Positions 17,016 to 25,768 of a DNA stretch of 64,000 bases are shown in pieces. Positions within the stretch are counted from its first letter, which is position 1. Each line of letters opens with the position of its first letter. The DNA lies in NCBI RefSeq assembly GCF_024259515.1, contig NZ_JANBWE010000001.1, positions 372,001 through 436,000 on the forward strand, read 5' to 3'. The notes below the pieces were generated by a model that was given only the letters and a program-made list of their open reading frames with translations, ran no database searches and had not been told where the DNA came from. The DNA comes from Salirhabdus salicampi. Lineage in GTDB: Bacteria > Bacillota > Bacilli > Bacillales > Alkalibacillaceae. A program made the position numbers and the translations under genes.

Positions 17016-17219
17016 CTATTTACCATCTTTTCTCCTGACGGTGATCGATTCCCCAGCAATGCCCCAATTATCGGTATCGACTTCATCAATAACGACAACA
17101 GTTGTGTTTGGATTTTTACCTAACACATCAACGAGTAATTGTGTTGCACCTTCAATAAGTTTTGCTTTCTTTTCTGGTGTAACACTCTCATTTGTTATTT
17201 TAATATTTACGTATGGCAT
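17016..17219 (-). CDS. 4-oxalocrotonate tautomerase family protein
   Basis: This 67-residue protein of the tautomerase superfamily has the catalytic N-terminal proline right after the initiator Met (MPYVNIKITNE). The conserved pattern KKAKLIEGATQLLVDVLGKNPNTTVVVIDEVDTDNWGIAGES includes the family Arg further on. An ATG two codons upstream sits too close to the AAGGAGA box and would bury the proline. The ATG at 17219 is spaced correctly and is therefore the start. Such enzymes isomerise unsaturated keto acids. The true substrate is unknown. It is a single-gene unit upstream of an organic-acid transport region. Confidence 0.9.
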   Translation of the reverse strand: MPYVNIKITNESVTPEKKAKLIEGATQLLVDVLGKNPNTTVVVIDEVDTDNWGIAGESITVRRKDGK

Positions 17220-17812
17220 ATTCATTTCTCCTTTTCAATTTATTTTCAAAGATAAGTTTAGTTCAATAAAGGTGAATGTCCTCACGGCAACTGTTAATAA
17301 AAATATTCCAAATTAACTTTATACTTGTATCAATTGTTCACCTCCAATTTTATCGTTTTTTATTTCCTATCTTTATAATACCTTTGAAGTCATTTTATCA
17401 AAAGGGAATATTTGTTCACTCATAAAGGATTGTTTCGGAAAACATGAGAACTGAAATTTCGGAATTGAGTATAGAAAAGCGAAAGTAACGTTTAAGCAAC
17501 TCAAACAGATAAACAAACACAATTGTTCTTTTCTTAGACCAAAAAGACCAATAAGAACATTATGGTTTTTATATTGCACACAAAATGAAAGCGCTTTATA
17601 TTTAATTAAGGGCAAACAAACTCTGCTTTTCGATTGTATAGGGGAATCTTTCATAATTCTAATATCATCAATAGTTTAACAGATTAATAAAATTGGGAAG
17701 AGGTTTTAAGCCGGTTAATCATAATGTTTAATCGGGTTGAAACTGAATTTATAAAGGCATTCTTCCAAAGTGTAAGAGGTGAAAAGTTATTCTAAATAAG
17801 GGGGAAATTGTC
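17220..17812. other. Long gene-poor stretch between the tautomerase and TRAP genes
   Basis: No convincing gene is present in about 590 bp. A 93-codon reverse frame (17373-17654) lacks a ribosome binding site and has unnatural composition. The stretch holds the tautomerase promoter region, a CcpA-type site (17586-17599) and, just before the binding-protein gene, an AAGGGGGAAA ribosome binding site. The rest is A+T-rich sequence in which I see nothing further. Confidence 0.6.
17586..17599 (+). promoter_or_regulatory. CcpA (cre) site upstream of the TAXI-TRAP operon
   Basis: TGAAAGCGCTTTAT agrees with 12 of 14 positions of the cre consensus TGWAARCGYTWNCA, including the central AAGCGCTT. It lies about 215 nt before the binding-protein start, so whether it overlaps the promoter is not clear. 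Carbon catabolite control of an organic-acid transporter would be expected. Confidence 0.6.
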
Positions 17813-18844
17813 ATGAAACAACATTGGAAAAGAGTAGTAACGGTATTAACGGGTCTTTCGCTGTTAATATTGGCTGCATGTAGTAGTGGTGAAACTCAAA
17901 CGTCTGGTGACAGTGGGGAAGTGAATTACAAGGAGTATCCAAACACCGTTAAAGTAGGAACCGCTTCCCAAGGTGGAACTTATTTTATCGTTGGTGGAGG
18001 TTTAGCTAGTCTTTTAGAACAAGAACTTGATGTTACAGCAAACGTTGAGGTAACAGGTGGCCCTGTACACAATATGCAATTAGTTCAAGCGGGTGAACAG
18101 GATGTCGGTTTTGTAACATTAGGTCCTGCTTATGAAGGGTATACAGGTACTGGTGAATGGACAGAAGGGAAAAAACTACAAGATGTTCGGATTATTTTCC
18201 CAATGTACACAACTCCAATTCACTGGTGGGCACTTGAAAGCTCAGGTGTAACAAAAATAGAGGACATCAAAGGACAACGTGTTGGTGTAGGTCCTGCTGG
18301 TGGTACATCAGGTACATATGTCCCGCTTATTCATGAAGTTTTAGGTTTAGATACGGATAATGTTCAAGCTGGTGCAAGTGATATGGCTTCACAGCAAATG
18401 GATGGACAATTAGATATTATTGGTTATGCGGCAGGTATTCCAATTTCTGCTGTATCAGAGATCGAAGTTCAACGTAAATTAAACTTCTTTGGTCTCGATG
18501 GGGAAAAGAGAGATAAAGTTATAGAAGAATTCCCATATTTCTTCCCTTTCACAATCCCAGCCGATACGTATGAAACGTTAGACCGAGATATTGAAACGAT
18601 TGCAATGTTCAACTTTGGAATCGTACGCAAAGATACAAACGAAGACTTTGTTTATGACTTAGTAAAATCATATCATGAAAAACAAGATGTGATGATTCAA
18701 ACACATAAATCAATGAAAGAAGCAGTTGCAGAGGCAATTACAATTAATGAAGATATTCCACTACATCCAGGTGCAATTAAGTATTATGAGGAAATTGGAA
18801 TTGAATTGCCAGAATCTGTTTATCCGCCGGAGTGGAACAACTAA
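17813..18844 (+). CDS. TAXI-family TRAP transporter substrate-binding lipoprotein
   Basis: This 343-residue lipoprotein has lipobox LAAC (Cys about residue 23). It is followed by the TAXI-type core: VKVGTASQGGTYFIVGGGLASLLEQ (about 44-68), VTGGPVHNMQLVQAGEQDVGFV, and RVGVGPAGGTSGTY. TAXI proteins feed TRAP permeases and are usually linked to glutamate or other carboxylates. It is the first gene of a transporter pair with the fused permease 104 nt downstream. A large hairpin lies between the two genes. Confidence 0.92.
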   Translation: MKQHWKRVVTVLTGLSLLILAACSSGETQTSGDSGEVNYKEYPNTVKVGTASQGGTYFIVGGGLASLLEQELDVTANVEVTGGPVHNMQLVQAGEQDVGFVTLGPAYEGYTGTGEWTEGKKLQDVRIIFPMYTTPIHWWALESSGVTKIEDIKGQRVGVGPAGGTSGTYVPLIHEVLGLDTDNVQAGASDMASQQMDGQLDIIGYAAGIPISAVSEIEVQRKLNFFGLDGEKRDKVIEEFPYFFPFTIPADTYETLDRDIETIAMFNFGIVRKDTNEDFVYDLVKSYHEKQDVMIQTHKSMKEAVAEAITINEDIPLHPGAIKYYEEIGIELPESVYPPEWNN

Positions 18845-18860
18845 CTAAAAAGAATTGAAG

Positions 18861-18926
18861 TAGGCTGACTCATTATCGCGGTCAGACCCCACAGAGGTGG
18901 TGTCAAAATCCCAATGAGTCAGCCTA
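18861..18926 (+). repeat. Long inverted repeat inside the TRAP operon
   Basis: TAGGCTGACTCATT (18861-18874) pairs perfectly with AATGAGTCAGCCTA (18913-18926). The enclosed 38 nt hold a second hairpin (GACCCCAC with GTGGTGTC, one mismatch). No T run follows. The structure sits between the binding-protein stop and the permease ribosome binding site. Confidence 0.88.
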
Positions 18927-18947
18927 ATTAGCATAGGAGGTGTCTAC

Positions 18948-20921
18948 ATGAATGACATAGAAAAAAACAAACAAGAGGAAGTTGAAACAAAACCAGTTAC
19001 TGATCTTCTTGCAGAGACTGAAGATGATTCGTCGGTTGATAGTGCTACAGAGTCGAGGGTATTCTGGGGATGGAGAAAAATAACGTTTACAACAATAGCG
19101 GTCATCGGTGCGTTATTTCACTTGTATGTTTTAAACTTCCATCCAATTGATCCATGGGTATTTAGAGCATCTCACTTACTATTTGGATCAATGCTAGGAT
19201 TTATGCTTTTTCCGGGTTGGAAAAAAGCTTCTTCCAAAATTCACGTAATTGACTGGATGTTTATCCTCGCAAGTATTGGTGTATTTTTGTATATTTTTAT
19301 CAATTTAAAACAATTGCTTTTCCGTTTTGGTGTATTACCAACTACAATGGATTTCATTGTTGCTTTAGTAGGGATATTATTAGTTTTAGAGTTAACTAGA
19401 CGAACAAGTGGTTGGGTGTTACCGATCCTCGCAGGTATCTTTATTTTATATGCTTTTATTGGACCATACTTACCTAGTATTTTAAATCATAGTGGATACA
19501 CGATTGAGCGATTTACTACGTATATTTATGGGCTTGATGGAATATTTGGAGTAACACTTGATGTTTCTTCAAGGTATATTTTATTATTTATAATCTTTGG
19601 ATCGTTCTTACAAATGTCAGGGGTTGGACGTTACTTTATTGATTTCTCATTCTCTTTAGCAGGAGGAATGCGGGGAGGTCCAGCAAAGGTTGCCGTTGTT
19701 TCAAGTGGATTAATGGGGATGATGAATGGGACCTCTGCGGGGAATGCTGTTGCGACTGGATCGTTAACCATTCCATTAATGAAGCGTGTAGGTTACAAGG
19801 CTCGTTTTGCAGCAGCAACCGAGGCGACAGCTTCTGCTGGTGGTCAAATTATGATTCCAATCATGGGTGCTGGAGCTTTCTTAATGGCGGAAATTACAGG
19901 AATTCGCTACAGTGAGATAATCATTGCAGCAACGATTCCAGCATTATTATACTTTTTATCTGTATACTTTATGGTAGATTTTGAAGCTATTAAGAAGGGT
20001 ATGAAAGGAATTGCTAGAAAGGATTTACCAAGCTTTAAATCAATCATGAAAAAAGCTTATTTATTCTTGCCAATTCTTCTATTAATCTCCCTACTTTTAC
20101 AAGGATTCTCGGTTATTATGTCAGGTACTTATAGCATCGTAGCATGTTTTGTTGTAAGTCTATTCCGGAAAGAAACAAGAATGGGCTTAAAGAAAATTAT
20201 AGGTGCATTAGAATTAGGAATGAAAAATACGATACAGCTACTAGCAGTTTGTGCATGTGCTGGAATTATCGTTGGAGTCATTTCTCTCACAGGTGTAGGT
20301 TTACGCTTTAGCTCTATGCTTTTGTCTGTAGCTGATAACAGTGAATTGCTAGCATTAGTATTTGCAATGTTCATTGCAATCATCCTCGGAATGGGGATGC
20401 CAACAACTGCAGCATATGCAGTAGCAGCTTCTGTTGTAGCACCTGGTCTGATTAACTTAGGAATCGAACCGTTATTTGCGCATATGTTTGTGTTCTACTA
20501 TGCAGTATTGTCTGCAATTACACCACCAGTTGCATTAGCTGCCTATGCAGCGGCAGGTATAACAGGTACTAACCCTATGAAAACAGGGGTTGAAGCATTC
20601 CGGTTAGGAATTGCAGCTTTTATCGTTCCATTTATGTTTATTTATAGCCCACAAATATTAATGGTAGGTAGCTTTTTAGAAATCGGAATTGCGGTAATCA
20701 CCGCTGCAATTGGAATCTATCTTCTTGCAGCAGGTGTCCAAGGGTGGTTTGCAGGTCGAAACGCACACATTGTGACACGTGCTTTGTTGCTCGTAGCATC
20801 TGTGCTATCGATTTATGCTGGACTGAAAACAGACTTAATTGGACTAGGGTTTGTTGCTGTCGCATTTGCAATTCAAATCTTCCTATCTAAAAAAGATCAT
20901 ACACATAACTTTGCAGCTTAA
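18948..20921 (+). CDS. TRAP transporter permease, fused small and large subunits (DctQM type)
   Basis: The 657-residue membrane protein matches the 4TM/12TM fusion of TRAP permeases. There is a soluble Glu-rich N-terminus (about 1-40) and a DctQ-like four-helix region (to about 170). The DctM-like unit then carries GGMRGGPAKVAVVSSGLMGMMNGTSAGNAVATG (about 235-267) and the second signature GMGMPTTAAYAVAA (about 480). It is driven by a Na+ or H+ gradient. It works with the TAXI lipoprotein upstream. AGGAGGTG precedes the ATG. The adjacent dehydrogenase suggests a hydroxy-dicarboxylate substrate such as tartrate or malate, which is an inference. Confidence 0.92.
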   Translation: MNDIEKNKQEEVETKPVTDLLAETEDDSSVDSATESRVFWGWRKITFTTIAVIGALFHLYVLNFHPIDPWVFRASHLLFGSMLGFMLFPGWKKASSKIHVIDWMFILASIGVFLYIFINLKQLLFRFGVLPTTMDFIVALVGILLVLELTRRTSGWVLPILAGIFILYAFIGPYLPSILNHSGYTIERFTTYIYGLDGIFGVTLDVSSRYILLFIIFGSFLQMSGVGRYFIDFSFSLAGGMRGGPAKVAVVSSGLMGMMNGTSAGNAVATGSLTIPLMKRVGYKARFAAATEATASAGGQIMIPIMGAGAFLMAEITGIRYSEIIIAATIPALLYFLSVYFMVDFEAIKKGMKGIARKDLPSFKSIMKKAYLFLPILLLISLLLQGFSVIMSGTYSIVACFVVSLFRKETRMGLKKIIGALELGMKNTIQLLAVCACAGIIVGVISLTGVGLRFSSMLLSVADNSELLALVFAMFIAIILGMGMPTTAAYAVAASVVAPGLINLGIEPLFAHMFVFYYAVLSAITPPVALAAYAAAGITGTNPMKTGVEAFRLGIAAFIVPFMFIYSPQILMVGSFLEIGIAVITAAIGIYLLAAGVQGWFAGRNAHIVTRALLLVASVLSIYAGLKTDLIGLGFVAVAFAIQIFLSKKDHTHNFAA

Positions 20922-20928
20922 AAATGGC

Positions 20929-20973
20929 GAGGATAGGTTTTAGTTGTTTATGAACTGCTAAAATTCTATCCTC
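20929..20973 (+). terminator. Hairpin after the TRAP permease gene
   Basis: GAGGATAG pairs with CTATCCTC and the arms continue with TTTTAG/CTAAAA. There is no clear T run, so it may be a weak terminator or an mRNA 3' stabiliser. Transcription could continue into the dehydrogenase gene. Confidence 0.55.
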
Positions 20974-21023
20974 ATTCCATATAGATGTGGATTTAACTAG
21001 TTTGCTTAAGGGGGAGAGACAGA

Positions 21024-22076
21024 ATGGAAAATGTAAAAATATCAGTTATACCAGGAGATGGAATAGGAAAAGAGGTTGTACCAGCAACTCTTGAAGTATT
21101 GGATACTCTGGCTGAATTACATGGAGGGTTGAAATTCCATTATGAAGTTCATCCATGGAGCTCTGAGTATTACTTAGAGAATGGAGAGATGATGCCAAAG
21201 GATGGTATGAAGCAGCTTAAGGAAACCGATGCCATTTATTTAGGGGCTGTTGGCAACCCAACATTAGTACCTGATCATGTTTCGTTGTGGGGATTACTAA
21301 TTAAAATTCGTCGTGAATGTGAACAAGTGATTAATCTTCGCCCTGTAAAATACATTCCAGGAGTTCAATCTCCCCTTGCGAATCCTCGAAATTTTGATTT
21401 TATCGTTGTTCGTGAAAACAGTGAAGGCGAATACAGTGAAGTGGGTGGAAGAATACATCGTGGTGAGGATGAAATCGCTGTTCAAAATGCTGTTTTTACA
21501 CGTAAAGCAACAGAGAGAACGATTCGATATGCATTTGAGCTAGCGAAGGAACGGAAGGGCAAAGTCACAAGTGCGACGAAATCGAATGGAATTGTCCATA
21601 GCATGCCATTTTGGGATCAAGTCTTTAAAGAGGTTGGACAAGAATATGCGGACATTCAAACCGAAAGCAATCATATTGATGCATTGTCAGCTTTCCTTGT
21701 TTCTAAACCACACTCGTTGGATGTTATCGTAGCGAGTAATTTATTTGGAGATATTTTAACTGACCTGGGCGCAGCAATTATGGGAAGCATAGGGATTGCT
21801 CCTGCTGCCAATATCAATATCAATGGAAAATATCCATCTATGTTTGAGCCGGTCCATGGCTCAGCGCCTGATATTGTAGGGCTTGGAGTAGCGAATCCTA
21901 TTGGCCAACTTTGGACAGCTAAAATGATGCTGGACCATCTAGGTTATCAAGAACTTGGCACAACTCTATTAAATGCGATTAAAACCACCACGTCTCAAGG
22001 TATTAAAACGAGTGATATTGGCGGTTCATCAAGCATGCAAGAGGTGATCGGTGCTGTCATTGCAAACATAGAATAA
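21024..22076 (+). CDS. Tartrate/D-malate dehydrogenase-type NAD-dependent beta-decarboxylating dehydrogenase
   Basis: This 350-residue member of the isocitrate/isopropylmalate dehydrogenase family has the PGDGIGKEV nucleotide site (about 9-17). It also has the substrate arginines in RRECEQVINLRPVK (about 95), the catalytic Tyr in ENSEGEYSEVG, the catalytic Lys in SATKSNGI and the Mg2+-binding NLFGDILTDLGAAIMG. The overall wording (WSSEYYLENGEMMPKDG, LWGLLIKIR) fits tartrate dehydrogenase/D-malate dehydrogenase (TtuC/DmlA, YcsA) rather than LeuB. These convert tartrate or D-malate to oxaloglycolate or pyruvate. The adjacent TRAP transporter and dicarboxylate sensor agree with this. Confidence 0.85.
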   Translation: MENVKISVIPGDGIGKEVVPATLEVLDTLAELHGGLKFHYEVHPWSSEYYLENGEMMPKDGMKQLKETDAIYLGAVGNPTLVPDHVSLWGLLIKIRRECEQVINLRPVKYIPGVQSPLANPRNFDFIVVRENSEGEYSEVGGRIHRGEDEIAVQNAVFTRKATERTIRYAFELAKERKGKVTSATKSNGIVHSMPFWDQVFKEVGQEYADIQTESNHIDALSAFLVSKPHSLDVIVASNLFGDILTDLGAAIMGSIGIAPAANININGKYPSMFEPVHGSAPDIVGLGVANPIGQLWTAKMMLDHLGYQELGTTLLNAIKTTTSQGIKTSDIGGSSSMQEVIGAVIANIE

Positions 22077-22142
22077 TTTACTAGGGGGGATCTAAAGCAT
22101 TCCTTTTCGAAAATTTGAAAAAGAAGCTAAAGAACTCTCCTC

Positions 22143-23201
22143 CTACTCTAAATATTTATCATGTATTTTCCACGCTTCATTGACAAGATCACTTCTTATC
22201 TTTTTGTCCAATGAATTATAAAAAGAGGAAAGTTCCTCTAACCATAAATTTTTCTCTTCCAATGTTAAATAGTGAATGTTAATATCTGAATTTTCTTTAA
22301 TTTTATCCAATTCTTGATCATTTATAGTTTTTGCAAGTTCTTTCATCCAATCAGATGTTTCTTCCATTGCTTCTTTTATGATTGCTTGTATATCAGGGCT
22401 TAAGCTCTTCCAAAAATCGTTATTAATTAAAACTACATATCCTAAGTAACCGTGATTACTAATTGTTAAATTCTCTTGTACTTCATAAAATTTTTTGGAG
22501 TATATATTAGAGATAGTATTTTCCTGTCCATCAATTTCTCCTTTCTCTAGACTTTGATATGTCTTATTAAAAGGGATTGGTACAGCTTCAGCACCAAAAG
22601 CATGAAACTGCATTTCTATAACATCGCTTGGCATAATTCTAAAAACTTTTTCTCTAAAATCAGCAGGATGAATCAGGGGGTCATTTGAAGTCATTTGCTT
22701 GAATCCGTTATACCAGAATCCCAATCCTTTAATATTCTTTTTCTCGAGCATAGAAAATAGCTCTTGACCAATCTTCCCTTCATAAGCTTCTGAGACGGCA
22801 TCATATGTTGGAAAGGCAAAAGGTATGTCCAAAACAAGCCAGTCTGGAGAAAGTTTTTCCAGTTTGGAATGGGCAGGTGATATCATTTGAACATTTCCTT
22901 CAATTAGTGCATCTAACTCATCTTCATCCGAATATAACATTCCATTTGGATAAACTTCTACTTTTATTCTATAGTCGCTGTTCTCTTCTACTAACTGTGC
23001 AAATCGTTGTGCAGCTATCCCTTTTGGAGTGTTCTCGGCAACTACATGAGAGAATTTAATAATAATTTGGTCTTTTATTCCCATCTGTTCATCGTCATGC
23101 TCAAGGCTTGATTGTTTATAGGGGATAAAATGAAATCCGAAATAAAATGCAGTAATTAAACCAATAAAGACAAAGCCAACAATCCACAAATAATTTTTCA
23201 A
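22143..23201 (-). CDS. dctB: DctP-family binding protein, probable DctB-type sensor partner
   Basis: The 352-residue protein has one N-terminal membrane anchor (about 4-22) without a lipobox, followed by a DctP-type TRAP binding-protein fold. Family marks include IKFSHVVAENTPKGIAAQRFAQLVEE, the Arg-rich FREKVFRIMPSD ligand loop and EIDGQENTISNIYSKKFYEVQ. There is no DctQM permease next to it. Instead it is divergent from a DctS/DctR pair. In B. subtilis DctB is such an orphan binding protein that works with DctS to sense C4-dicarboxylates, which fits here. Start taken as TTG at 23201, six nt after GAGGGTG. Confidence 0.82.
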   Translation of the reverse strand: MKNYLWIVGFVFIGLITAFYFGFHFIPYKQSSLEHDDEQMGIKDQIIIKFSHVVAENTPKGIAAQRFAQLVEENSDYRIKVEVYPNGMLYSDEDELDALIEGNVQMISPAHSKLEKLSPDWLVLDIPFAFPTYDAVSEAYEGKIGQELFSMLEKKNIKGLGFWYNGFKQMTSNDPLIHPADFREKVFRIMPSDVIEMQFHAFGAEAVPIPFNKTYQSLEKGEIDGQENTISNIYSKKFYEVQENLTISNHGYLGYVVLINNDFWKSLSPDIQAIIKEAMEETSDWMKELAKTINDQELDKIKENSDINIHYLTLEEKNLWLEELSSFYNSLDKKIRSDLVNEAWKIHDKYLE

Positions 23202-23313
23202 CACAATCACCCTCAATTATGTATGCGCTCCAATTATTTTATCATATTTATAATTCCGTGTTATAATATGTTGGATTATTATGAATGTTTAAAATATGGA
23301 AGGAATGCAATCG

Positions 23314-24927
23314 ATGCCATTGCAAATATTACCAATACGTTGGAAAATTACCATTCTATCTTTTAGTATTGTTTTGTTTTCATTGACCATTGCCGGGATC
23401 ATCCTTAGTGGAAACTATATTAAAACTAAAGAAGATGAATATGGGATAAGGGCAATGATGACAGCGAGAACGGTTGCACAACTACCAGACGTAATTCAAA
23501 ATATTGAGCGTCCAGAGGGCTGGAAAACAGTTAATCCTATTGTGGAGCAGATTCGTGTTATTAATAATATAGATTACATAACCGTTTTAAATATGGATCG
23601 AATAAGGTATGCACATCCCGTTAATGGAATGCTAGGTACTGTTTCAAATGGTGCTGATGAAGCGGCGGCATTTGCGTCCCATATCTATACATCAAAGGCA
23701 AAGGGAGAATTGGGTACAGCAGTTAGGGCGTTTTTTCCGATTTTAAATGAAAATAACGAACAAATAGGGGTTGTAATTGCAGGGAACATTTTGCCTACAG
23801 TAACGGAAGCGATTTTGGGTCTTGGTAAAATGTTTACGGTTACAGTATTTCTTGCTCTACTATTTGGAATATTCGGTTCATGGATGCTAGCTAAACATAT
23901 TAAACAACAAACCTTTCAGCTTGAACCACATGAAATAGTGAGAATGCTAGTCGAAAGAAATGCCACTTTTCAATCAATGCATGAAGGTGTCATTGCTATT
24001 GACAACAATGAAATTATTACGATATTTAATGACCGGGCTAAACAGATGTTGGCGGTAAAAGGGGATGTTATTGGTAAAAAGATAACAGAAGTTATTCCAG
24101 ATTCTTTATTACCAGAAATCATGTATAAAGGAGAAGCAGTTTTTAATCAGGATGTTCAAGTAAATGATGCCTTGCTTGTTAGTAATCGTGTGCCCATCAA
24201 GGTGAATGATGAAACAGTTGGAGCTGTAGCATTTTTCCAGGATCGTACAGAGGTTGGGAAAATGGCTGAAGAATTAACGGGTGTACGGGCGTTTGTAGAT
24301 GCGCTAAGAGTTCAAAATCATGAGCACCTTAATAAATTACATACGATTGCTGGGCTCATTCAACTGGGGGATCATAAACAAGCGTTGAGCTACGTTTTTA
24401 AAGTTTTTGAAGAACAAGACCAATTAACGAAATTTTTAAATGAAAATATAGAAAATAATAGTATTTCAGGATTATTGTTAAGTAAGGTGAGTAGAGGGAA
24501 AGAGTTAGGGATAAATGTTGAAATAGACCGACGTAGCCAACTTATGAATTTGCCGGAGCAGCTAGATCACCATAATTTTGTTCTTATATTAGGTAATCTT
24601 GTAGAAAATGCCTTTCAAGCACTAGAAAGAGTAGAGCGAGAGAAAAAAGAAATATATATTAGCATAGAACAGGATGATGATATATGTTCCATATTAGTAG
24701 AGGATAACGGATGCGGTATTGCTAATGAGAATATAGAAAAAATTTTTGAAAAGAATTTTTCCACTAAAGACGAACAAGGTTCTGGAATTGGGTTGAATCT
24801 AGTAAAACAAATCATTGAAAAGGGAAATGGGGTAATAGAGATAACTTCAACAGTAGATGTAGGCACAAGTTTCATCATTACCTTTCCAATGAAAATAGAG
24901 GAGGCAGTTCAAGTTGTCGGAAACTGA
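23314..24927 (+). CDS. dctS: DctS-like (CitA/DcuS family) sensor histidine kinase
   Basis: The protein has 537 residues. Two membrane helices (about 10-32 and 170-190) flank an extracytoplasmic PASp sensor domain. A cytosolic PAS domain (about 215-320) follows. The phosphoacceptor His is in VQNHEHLNKLHTIAGLIQLG and the HATPase domain shows NLVENAFQAL, VEDNGCGI and GSGIGLNLVKQII. This is the CitA/DcuS class of carboxylate sensors. An ATG at 23296 overlaps the GGAAGGA box, so the ATG at 23314 is preferred. It overlaps dctR by 14 nt. Confidence 0.9.
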   Translation: MPLQILPIRWKITILSFSIVLFSLTIAGIILSGNYIKTKEDEYGIRAMMTARTVAQLPDVIQNIERPEGWKTVNPIVEQIRVINNIDYITVLNMDRIRYAHPVNGMLGTVSNGADEAAAFASHIYTSKAKGELGTAVRAFFPILNENNEQIGVVIAGNILPTVTEAILGLGKMFTVTVFLALLFGIFGSWMLAKHIKQQTFQLEPHEIVRMLVERNATFQSMHEGVIAIDNNEIITIFNDRAKQMLAVKGDVIGKKITEVIPDSLLPEIMYKGEAVFNQDVQVNDALLVSNRVPIKVNDETVGAVAFFQDRTEVGKMAEELTGVRAFVDALRVQNHEHLNKLHTIAGLIQLGDHKQALSYVFKVFEEQDQLTKFLNENIENNSISGLLLSKVSRGKELGINVEIDRRSQLMNLPEQLDHHNFVLILGNLVENAFQALERVEREKKEIYISIEQDDDICSILVEDNGCGIANENIEKIFEKNFSTKDEQGSGIGLNLVKQIIEKGNGVIEITSTVDVGTSFIITFPMKIEEAVQVVGN

Positions 24928-25606
24928 AGTAAAAGTAGTCTTAGTTGAAGATGATCCGATGGTTTTACAAGTAAATCGGCAATTTATCGAAAGAGTTCCA
25001 GGATATAAGGTAATTGCAGAAGCAGTAAATGGTGTTGAAGGAATAAAAAAGATTAAAGTAAAAAATCCTGATCTCGTGATTTTAGACATTTATTTACCTA
25101 AACAAGATGGTCTTTCTACAATAAAGGAAATACGTACTCAGGATGTAGACGTGGACATTATTGTGATAACTGCGGCAAATGATCGGAAAACGATTAGAAA
25201 AATGCTTCATTACGGTATAGAGGACTATATTATTAAGCCATTTAATTTTGAACGAATTAAAAAAACCCTGGAACAATATCGGATAAAAAGAGCTTCCTTC
25301 AAACAAAAGGAGGAGTTTTCGCAATCAGCCTTAGATGAAAGTCTTTTTCATGATAAGGAGACACATTTGGAAAAAGAAGAAGAAATCTTACCAAAGGGCT
25401 TAAATCATGTAACATTAAAACAAATTACTAATTATATGTTGCAGCAGGAGGGGGCTAAATCAGCAGAGGAAGTTGCAGAAGGAGTAGGCTTAGCTAGAGT
25501 AACAGCTAGGAGATATTTAGACTATTTGGAAAAGAACGGGATGATTAAAATTGATCTCCAGTATGGAAGTGTAGGAAGACCTGTAAAAAAATATGCCCGT
25601 AATTAA
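24914..25606 (+). CDS. dctR: DctR-like response regulator
   Basis: This 230-residue regulator has a CheY-type receiver (about 5-120). The acidic pocket is VLVEDDPM, the phospho-Asp is in DLVILDIYLPKQDG, followed by ITAAND and IIKPF. The C-terminal domain contains an HTH of the CitB/DctR class (EEVAEGVGLARVTARRYLDYLEKNG). It starts with TTG inside the end of dctS, with GAGGAGG upstream. Likely targets are the neighbouring transporter genes, which is an inference from position. Confidence 0.9.
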   Translation: MSETEVKVVLVEDDPMVLQVNRQFIERVPGYKVIAEAVNGVEGIKKIKVKNPDLVILDIYLPKQDGLSTIKEIRTQDVDVDIIVITAANDRKTIRKMLHYGIEDYIIKPFNFERIKKTLEQYRIKRASFKQKEEFSQSALDESLFHDKETHLEKEEEILPKGLNHVTLKQITNYMLQQEGAKSAEEVAEGVGLARVTARRYLDYLEKNGMIKIDLQYGSVGRPVKKYARN

Positions 25607-25768
25607 GCTAATAGATTTAGGTTAACGACTTCTTTTCAATTTCATATGTGGAGACCAAAAAGATCTATATTATAAATATGACCAAATCGTTCATCTTCTT
25701 GTAATCATTAGGTATATTAAAAAAGTATCTATATAAACTCGATAAGACTAATTATAAGTAGTGATAAG

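Noticed and set aside
17373-17654. 93-codon reverse open frame in the gap before the TRAP operon
   Set aside because: No ribosome binding site, unusual composition (Cys/Phe-rich) and no recognisable domain; it also overlaps the cre-like site.
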